From Lota lota (lineage: Eukaryota; Chordata; Actinopteri; Gadiformes; Lotidae): a stretch of 64,000 nucleotides of DNA. The DNA lies in the NCBI GenBank assembly GCA_026745465.1, contig JACYXH010000233.1, forward strand, positions 186,001-250,000, given 5' to 3'. The notes under the pieces were generated by a model. The model saw only the letters and a program-made list of their open reading frames with translations. It did not search any database and was not told where the DNA came from. Below, piece by piece: positions 60,859 to 64,000 of the stretch (its first letter is position 1; every line of letters begins with the position of its first letter). A program made the translations under genes and the position numbers.

Positions 60859-63374
60859 GCACACAAACATGCACAAACACATGGACACACACACACACAC
60901 ACACCCACACACATACATTTTGGCACAGTATTGGGAACCAAATAAAAAGTGTTCTTCGGACGCGTCGAGGACATAGAGGGAACGTTCCTACATGAGGACA
61001 GAGCACCTGCAGCAAAGTCGCTCATCGGAAGAAAATGGTGTTCCCAACGTACTCAACGGCGACAACATTTTTTATTTGAAGTTTACCTTGTCTCCTTTGG
61101 GGCCTGGTCGCCCGGGCCCTCCGCTCGTCCCTGGGGAGCCCTGTAAGTAGTGGGGTGAGGGGGTGAGGGGTGAGGGAGTAAGGGCGGGAGACACAGCTAT
61201 CATCAGACCTTCATCCACTCCTCTTCCTCCTCCTCCATCTCGCTGCATCCGTAGGCTGCGTTGTGTTCCAACATCATTCCCTGAGCCCGGGATTTATGAA
61301 GTGCATCTCCCCCATGCCCACCCCCACCCTGCGACTGAATAAAGACAGATGCTCATTACTGAGGCAGGTGCAGGGAACAGATTGAGCCTCCGACACACCA
61401 TTCCTGGAATAAAGCGTTCAGACATGGCTCCCTCTTTCTCTCTAATTAATTCTTAAATTTGATTACTGATCATCTGGGAGAGGGAAAAAAACTATACAGA
61501 AATACAAACAATACAAATCCTGCCCTCAAATCAAAATTCATGTGCTCGTTCAATTCTTTTCTACTTCATTCCGTCTGCCATAAACGGACTGTGGTGCTTT
61601 TCTAACCTGTGGCCACTCAAAGTGCCTTACAATTAGTGCCTCACGTTCCTTGTCAACCATCCAAGGGAACAGCCAGCTTGTCGGGAGCAGTGAGGTTGCT
61701 AGCCGCTGCCGCCCCATCTACCTAGCTTACATCTTTGTGTAATGTTGGTATGTGGAAAGTGTTGTCTTTTACGGCTGCACATGGGGGTAGGCCCAAGCCA
61801 AATGTTCCACTTTGTGGGACAATAAAGTTAATCTTATACCCCGTGTTTGTATCTTTCCACCGATACATTCCTTAATTCCTACCCCTTTTCTCTATCTATC
61901 TGTTATACTTAATCCATGTATCCTTCCAGTGATATAGGCCTTTCTACTCTTCCCCTCCAGCAAAACAGTTCTTAATTTCTACACCTTCTCTCTGTCTATC
62001 TGTGTTGTAATTCATCTATTCATCTTTTCAGTGATCCATGCCTTCCTTGTCCTGCCCTGCCCTCTTTCTGTGTGGTTCTTTATCTGATGGGGGATGGTCA
62101 GGCAACAGGCTGAGAGTGGAGAGACATTTTGACATGTAGCTGATAAGGAGAGGATCCTCACTTGCTCTCCTTGCAGTCCTGGAAGTCCGATGGGACCCTG
62201 TGGACCTTGGATCCCCTGAAATGAGATAAAGAGAGATATACAGAGAGAGATATACAGAGAGAGAGAGACACACACAGAGAGAGATAGAGATATATAGAGA
62301 GAGAGACAGTGACAATGACAGGGAGGGAAAGAGAGAGTGAGAGAGAGAGTAAATGAAAGAGTGAGAGAGTGAAAGACAGACAGAGGCACAGAGAGAGAGC
62401 ATATTTTAATGCGGCAGAAATGATGAGCCCTGATCATTACACCACGGCACTGCGTTTGTGTTCAGCGTTTGTTTGAGTGCTCCCACTGCTCTGACGCATT
62501 TAAACTGTCGCTACAGGGCAGCAAATTCAAACACATTATTGTGCATTAGTCGCAGTAGATCCGCCCAAAAATGTTGAGTCAATTCAGGACTTCTCTTAGA
62601 TCAGATGTTTATATGGGGTTATCTTTTTATTTTTTTACTACACATTAATTTCCCTTGTACCCATGAATAAATTGAATATTACCATGGAAACTGAGCCTAA
62701 GCCGAGCTCGGCTATCAAGACCGCTCTGACGAGAGCGATTGGAGATATGTCGCTATGCTAGTTAATAGCTGAATATGTAGTGGAGTTTAGTCAGGTATTC
62801 CCCTGAAGTTGTCTGCGTGCTATGATTTTTCCATGAGCTTAACTCCCCTCACCTCACAGAGCCTATAAGCACATACAGAGAACGAGAACAAGAGGCTAGT
62901 TTGCATGTCATTCAAATGGCACCAGGCTTGGTGTGTCTGTCGCACAGTGTGAGAGTTTACTAGGTCTCTCCATACGGTAATGTCAAATTCCAAATATGCT
63001 GCCTTCATTTTTCACGGGTCATGTCCAATTGACAAGAGTTATATTGGATTTGACTAGAAGGTTACACTGAAACCAACGGGCGATGGCATTTTAATTTGAT
63101 GGATGCATTTATTATTTTTATACTCTAATACATTGTGGTTCTGGGGGATTTTTTTTTTATAAATCCTTCTTGGATATTTTATATATGCATGGAGGATTTA
63201 TGCAGCTTTTACTAGCATGGCAATCTGGCTCTTTGAGGTTTTGTCTGGTCCGATATTTACATTCAACACAGGGTGCTGTTTGACCCTCAGGGGCCGCAGT
63301 AGACATGAGTTTGATATAAAAGAACTCACCTCCGGTCCTTCATCCCCCTTCAGCCCTGGAAGACCATAGGTGCC
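28840..63374 (-). CDS. col19a1: Collagen alpha-1(XIX) chain, C-terminal ~611 codons (5' exons off the right edge)
   Basis: Exons in transcript order: 63374-63330, 62215-62162, 61140-61087, 59814-59734, 57147-57106, 56668-56591, 56008-55973, 55714-55661, 55258-55205, 54425-54384, 51797-51693, 51560-51507, 51137-51084, 47905-47852, 47689-47636, 47183-47139, 45120-45070, 44837-44793, 43460-43434, 42150-42097, 40926-40882, 40595-40551, 40454-40392, 39967-39932, 38340-38296, 37457-37332, 36375-36309, 35242-35223, 33170-33062, 29465-29388, 28958-28840. Phases agree throughout. Diagnostic non-collagenous segments ([50 protein letters not shown]) match human COL19A1. This FACIT collagen associates with basement-membrane zones. 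Human is 1142 residues, so roughly the N-terminal half lies to the right. Confidence 0.94.
29020..29052 (+). repeat. Poly-G run (33 bp)
   Basis: Uninterrupted G33, in the intron between the last two COL19A1 exons, 62 bp upstream (in transcript terms) of the last acceptor. It reads as poly-C in the pre-mRNA. Confidence 0.95.
29255..29350 (-). repeat. Possible tRNA-derived SINE remnant
   Basis: On the minus strand TACTGGGTTCGATTCCCCTTGT contains a near-perfect Pol III B box (GGTTCGATTCC), preceded by AGGTCTGCTCCCAGCCCGTAGG. I could not fold a complete tRNA or find a convincing A box. It sits in the same intron as the poly-G run. Confidence 0.4.
29466..33061 (-). other. col19a1: COL19A1 intron, 3.6 kb
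   Basis: Phase-1 intron between 33170-33062 and 29465-29388. It holds the poly-C/(GA)n cluster at 30575-30760 and an AT-rich low-complexity part (31320-31660). No additional Gly-X-Y exon with splice sites is visible on either strand. Confidence 0.6.
30575..30760 (+). repeat. Poly-C (34 bp) and (GA)44 microsatellites
   Basis: C34 at 30575-30608 and an uninterrupted GA run at 30673-30760. The open frames across them are repeat artefacts. Confidence 0.95.
33062..33170 (-). CDS. col19a1: COL19A1 exon at the NC2/COL1 boundary
   Basis: [20 protein letters not shown] then [17 protein letters not shown]; phase 0 in, phase 1 out, donor GTAGGT. It matches human LPAAMLAAQAYGRPGPPGKD and onward, so it holds the end of the coiled NC2 segment and the start of the last collagenous domain. 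Confidence 0.9.
35223..35242 (-). CDS. col19a1: Candidate COL19A1 20-nt micro-exon in NC2
   Basis: GTCCAG| CT ATA TCT TCA GTT ACG AAG |GTGAGT. A phase-1 to phase-0 exon is required between 36375-36309 and 33170-33062, and this is the only candidate I found with a strong donor and the right phases. It encodes (A)ISSVTK, shorter than human ERMAVFLSQLK, so another exon may have been missed. Confidence 0.4.
36309..36375 (-). CDS. col19a1: COL19A1 NC2 helical exon
   Basis: Encodes [18 protein letters not shown] then RVFE, phase 0 in, phase 1 out (donor GTAGAG, acceptor CACAG). Human has ADAVSFEEIKKYINQEVLRIFE. The amphipathic helix is the likely trimerisation element of this FACIT collagen. Confidence 0.92.
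37332..43460 (-). CDS. col19a1: COL19A1 triple-helical block before NC2 (8 exons)
   Basis: Exons 43460-43434 (GPKGDDGTA), 42150-42097 ([18 protein letters not shown]), 40926-40882, 40595-40551 ([15 protein letters not shown]), 40454-40392 ([19 protein letters not shown]...), 39967-39932 ([12 protein letters not shown]), 38340-38296 ([15 protein letters not shown]) and 37457-37332 ([20 protein letters not shown] and on). All phase 0, each aligning in order to human COL19A1. The 126-nt exon ends GPPGQL, directly ahead of the NC2 exon. Confidence 0.93.
37562..37740 (+). repeat. MITE-like interspersed repeat
   Basis: Begins GGTAACACTTTACAATAAGG then GTACATTAATGGTTAGTTAA, followed by repeated TTAACATTAGTTAATG-type motifs. 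This end sequence and internal TTAGTTAA pattern are characteristic of a very common non-autonomous teleost DNA repeat. It lies in a COL19A1 intron about 100 bp from the acceptor. The far boundary is approximate. Confidence 0.6.
38699..39270. repeat. GA microsatellite and two poly-G blocks in one intron
   Basis: (GA)n at 38699-38716, G-rich block at 39104-39136 and a G19 run at 39252-39270, all within the COL19A1 intron 38341-39931. No exon is seen among them. Confidence 0.85.
41165..42064. repeat. CA-rich and GA-rich microsatellite region
   Basis: Interrupted CA repeats (41165-41345) and a 300-bp degenerate purine tract of GA and GGGA units (41748-42064). The purine tract ends about 30 bp from the donor of the COL19A1 exon 42150-42097, so the pre-mRNA has a long pyrimidine tract just inside the intron. 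Confidence 0.9.
42151..43433 (-). other. col19a1: COL19A1 intron with G-rich blocks
   Basis: Between exons 43460-43434 and 42150-42097. It contains G-rich runs at 43189-43210 and 43261-43292 and a short (CTG) run near 42760. No conserved exon recognised. Confidence 0.6.
44110..44681. repeat. GA, TG, CA microsatellites and G26 run
   Basis: (GA)n 44110-44143, (TG)n 44205-44395 with interruptions, (CA)n 44519-44572 and G26 44656-44681, all within the intron between COL19A1 exons 44837-44793 and 43460-43434. Confidence 0.92.
44793..45120 (-). CDS. col19a1: COL19A1 non-collagenous interruption (2 exons)
   Basis: Exon 45120-45070: [17 protein letters not shown]; exon 44837-44793: [15 protein letters not shown]; both phase 0. 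Human has [18 protein letters not shown] and then a PGPPGPPG restart, so GNGMSSLYK is a strongly conserved signature of this interruption between two helical domains. Confidence 0.94.
45225..47130. repeat. Microsatellite and purine minisatellite cluster in a COL19A1 intron
   Basis: (TG)n 45225-45284 followed by a G-run to 45297; (TG)n 45414-45450; (GA)n 46021-46112; and a degenerate purine-rich minisatellite at about 46903-47130 with a repeated GAGTGGGAGATGATGGTGGG-type unit of roughly 40-50 bp. The minisatellite ends 8 bp from the donor of exon 47183-47139. Confidence 0.85.
47139..51560 (-). CDS. col19a1: COL19A1 triple-helical block (5 exons)
   Basis: Exons 51560-51507 ([18 protein letters not shown]), 51137-51084 ([18 protein letters not shown]), 47905-47852 ([18 protein letters not shown]), 47689-47636 ([18 protein letters not shown]) and 47183-47139 ([15 protein letters not shown]). 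All phase 0, in the same order as human (GSKGERGYPGIPGEKGDE, GLMGRTGHPGPTGAKGEK, GSDGPPGKPGPPGPP). Confidence 0.93.
47190..47253. repeat. (CA)n microsatellite next to an acceptor
   Basis: Starts about 7 bp from exon 47183-47139 on its acceptor side, so in the pre-mRNA a (TG)n run directly precedes the TTATAG acceptor. Confidence 0.9.
47789..47843. repeat. (TG)n and poly-G (30 bp) abutting a donor
   Basis: G30 at 47814-47843. The donor of exon 47905-47852 is GTAAGCAGC and then the run, so the pre-mRNA has C30 beginning at intron position +9. Confidence 0.95.
47906..51083 (-). other. col19a1: COL19A1 intron, 3.2 kb
   Basis: Contains the poly-C tract at 48729-48783 (C29 plus CCCCCA units). The rest is ordinary-looking unique sequence, AT-rich from 49.5 kb on. 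No Gly-X-Y exon is visible. Confidence 0.6.
51693..54425 (-). CDS. col19a1: COL19A1 cysteine-containing non-collagenous interruption (2 exons, GC donor)
   Basis: Exon 54425-54384: [14 protein letters not shown]; exon 51797-51693: [20 protein letters not shown] and on to GVEGEK; both phase 0. Human reads IALPLLGDIGALLKNFCGNCQASVPGLK, so the C-x-x-C pair and flanks are conserved, giving a likely interchain disulphide site. Exon 51797-51693 must end at AAAAG, followed by GCAAGC: a GC donor, with no usable GT nearby. Confidence 0.93.
51798..54383 (-). other. col19a1: COL19A1 intron, 2.6 kb, AT-rich
   Basis: Lies between the two halves of the CxxC interruption. Apart from a short CA repeat (about 53978-54011) I see nothing that suggests an exon or mobile element. 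Confidence 0.6.
55205..57147 (-). CDS. col19a1: COL19A1 triple-helical block before the CxxC interruption (5 exons)
   Basis: Exons 57147-57106 ([14 protein letters not shown], an imperfect repeat), 56668-56591 ([20 protein letters not shown] then SIIGPS), 56008-55973 ([12 protein letters not shown]), 55714-55661 ([18 protein letters not shown]) and 55258-55205 ([18 protein letters not shown]). All phase 0. The order follows human GEKGDPGGIIGPP and [18 protein letters not shown], but the human stretch between those points is several exons longer. Confidence 0.9.
55411..55634. repeat. Poly-C run and (GGGA)n tetranucleotide repeat
   Basis: C21 at 55411-55431 and about 25 GGGA units at 55534-55634. 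The tetranucleotide lies about 25 bp inside the intron after the donor of exon 55714-55661 and reads (CCCT)n in the pre-mRNA. Confidence 0.95.
56243..56311. repeat. Inverted repeat with internal tandem copy
   Basis: AACAGTTATAGTCTGTAATA and GTACCATG are followed by TACTATTACAG twice, ending TACAGACTATACTGTT. The outer arms pair over about 22 bp with one base of slippage. The repeated TACTATTACAG units allow alternative foldings. Intronic in COL19A1. Confidence 0.75.
57231..57297. repeat. GGAT/GATA tetranucleotide microsatellite
   Basis: GGAT units grade into GATA units within the COL19A1 intron 56669-57105's neighbour (57148-59733). Confidence 0.9.
58770..59525. repeat. CA, GA and TG microsatellites in one intron
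   Basis: (CA)n 58770-58816, (GA)n 58967-59061 and an interrupted (TG)n of about 280 bp at 59249-59525, within the COL19A1 intron 57148-59733. No exon is seen in this 2.6-kb intron. Confidence 0.9.
59734..63374 (-). CDS. col19a1: COL19A1 most N-terminal exons in the window (4 exons)
   Basis: Exons 63374-63330 ([15 protein letters not shown]), 62215-62162 ([18 protein letters not shown]), 61140-61087 ([18 protein letters not shown]) and 59814-59734 ([20 protein letters not shown] then EPSTGYL). All phase 0. GIQGPQGP and [10 protein letters not shown] fit human [10 protein letters not shown] and GPKGQKGEPGEPFTKG. The human non-collagenous insert lying between these points (around GGYYNKDNKGNDEHE) was not found here. 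The gene continues to the right. Confidence 0.88.
60784..60855. repeat. (CA)n microsatellite
   Basis: About 36 CA units in the COL19A1 intron 59815-61086. A short (CTGTAT)4 hexanucleotide repeat lies at 60486-60509 in the same intron. Confidence 0.95.
61730..61845 (+). repeat. Possible non-LTR retroelement 3' tail
   Basis: CACTTTGTGGGACAATAAAG followed by TTAATCTTATACC resembles the 3' ends of fish LINE/SINE families ('TTTGGGA-AATAAAGTATATCTTATC'). Only the tail is recognisable. Confidence 0.35.
62224..62400. repeat. (GA)n-rich purine tract
   Basis: GAGATATACAGAGAGA-type units adjacent to the acceptor side of exon 62215-62162. In the pre-mRNA it forms the pyrimidine-rich stretch preceding the TTTCAG acceptor. 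Confidence 0.9.
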
Positions 63375-63399
63375 CTTCAAACAAACAAGAATGCACAGG

Positions 63400-63830
63400 T
63401 GAGAGAGGTAGAGAGAGAGCAAGAGAACGAGGGAGCGATAGAGAGAGACAGGGAGAGAAGGAGGTAGAGCAAGAGAGAGGAGAGAAAGAGAGAGAAAGAG
63501 ACAAAGAGAGAGAGAGACATGGAGAGAAGGCGATAAAGCAAGAGAGGAGAGAAAGAGAGAGAAAGAGAGAGAGAGAGAAAAGATCAGAGCAAGGAGGAGA
63601 GATGAAGAAAAGGAGATGAAACAAGAGAGGAGAGAGAGGGAGGGAGGGAGGGAGGGAGGGGAGGGAGGGAGGGAGGGAGGGGAGGGAGGGAGGGAGGGAG
63701 GGAGGGAGGGAGGGAAAAAGAAAGGGAGAGATATGGTGTGAGAGAAAAAGAGAGGGAGGGAGAGAGAGACAAAGGGAAGGAGATGGAGCAAGAGAGGAGG
63801 AGAGACAGAGAGAGAGAGCTAAAGACAGGC
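63400..63830. repeat. GA and GGGA purine tract, 430 bp
   Basis: Degenerate GA repeats with a GGGA/GGGGA core (about 63638-63715), starting about 25 bp from exon 63374-63330. Its pre-mRNA strand is a long polypyrimidine stretch just upstream of the acceptor. The rest of the window to 64000 shows no exon. Confidence 0.9.
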
Positions 63831-64000
63831 AGAGAGATAAGATGTGACTTTATAGTTACAGCACAGAGAGAATGGAATAATGAAGGTACCCCTCTTTACA
63901 GGCTAAAGTCTGGAGCTGGGTGAGGCTGCACACCTGTTGCACATTGAGCAATCAATGTGCACAGGTTAAACCAGCCACCACCACACACACTCAAGAATAG

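Noticed and set aside
63198..63791. 197-codon minus frame rich in Leu/Ser/Pro
   Set aside because: It is the translation of the GA/GGGA purine tract fused to the out-of-repeat exon 63374-63330; only that 45-nt exon is supported.

Overview
This window is nuclear DNA from a bony fish, read on both strands. It is intron-rich, carries small symmetrical collagen exons, and is loaded with CA, GA and homopolymer G/C microsatellites and a few decayed fish-type retrotransposon tails. The very high short-tandem-repeat density would fit a cod-like (gadiform) fish, but that is an inference, not a demonstration. It contains no bacterial, viral, CRISPR or defence-type system.

Three protein-coding genes can be assembled exon by exon with consistent splice phases. 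(1) FAM135A, minus strand: seven coding exons from the start codon at 4738 down to 686, with the rest of the gene off the left edge; its likely non-coding first exon and promoter lie near 5.9-6.3 kb. (2) COL9A1 (collagen IX alpha-1), plus strand, 8.1-25.4 kb: essentially complete, about 917 codons in the long form. It has an N-terminal NC4 (thrombospondin-N/laminin-G type) domain, then COL3-NC3-COL2-NC2-COL1-NC1, stop at 24458 and poly(A) signal at 25395. A second, internal first exon (11301-11375) encodes an alternative signal peptide, as in the short collagen IX alpha-1 form of tetrapods. (3) COL19A1 (collagen XIX alpha-1), minus strand: 31 exons from 63374 down to the stop at 28840. These are the triple-helical and C-terminal parts; the 5' exons, including its own N-terminal domain, lie beyond the right edge.

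The order and orientation (FAM135A head-to-head with COL9A1, COL9A1 tail-to-tail with COL19A1) is the same as at human 6q13, which supports the identifications. Collagen IX coats cartilage type II fibrils. Collagen XIX is a basement-membrane-zone FACIT collagen. FAM135A is a poorly characterised predicted alpha/beta-hydrolase-family protein.

The rest is introns, UTRs and spacers. Notable non-coding items: a near-perfect ~150-bp palindrome in the convergent spacer (26041-26190), a MITE-like element (37562-37740), a SINE tail (16846-16890) and LINE-like 3' ends, a diverged duplicated segment in two COL9A1 introns, two GC-AG introns, micro-exons of 20 and 21 nt, and repeated long poly-G/C runs. 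What I could not resolve is the exact reading frame joining the first COL9A1 exons.
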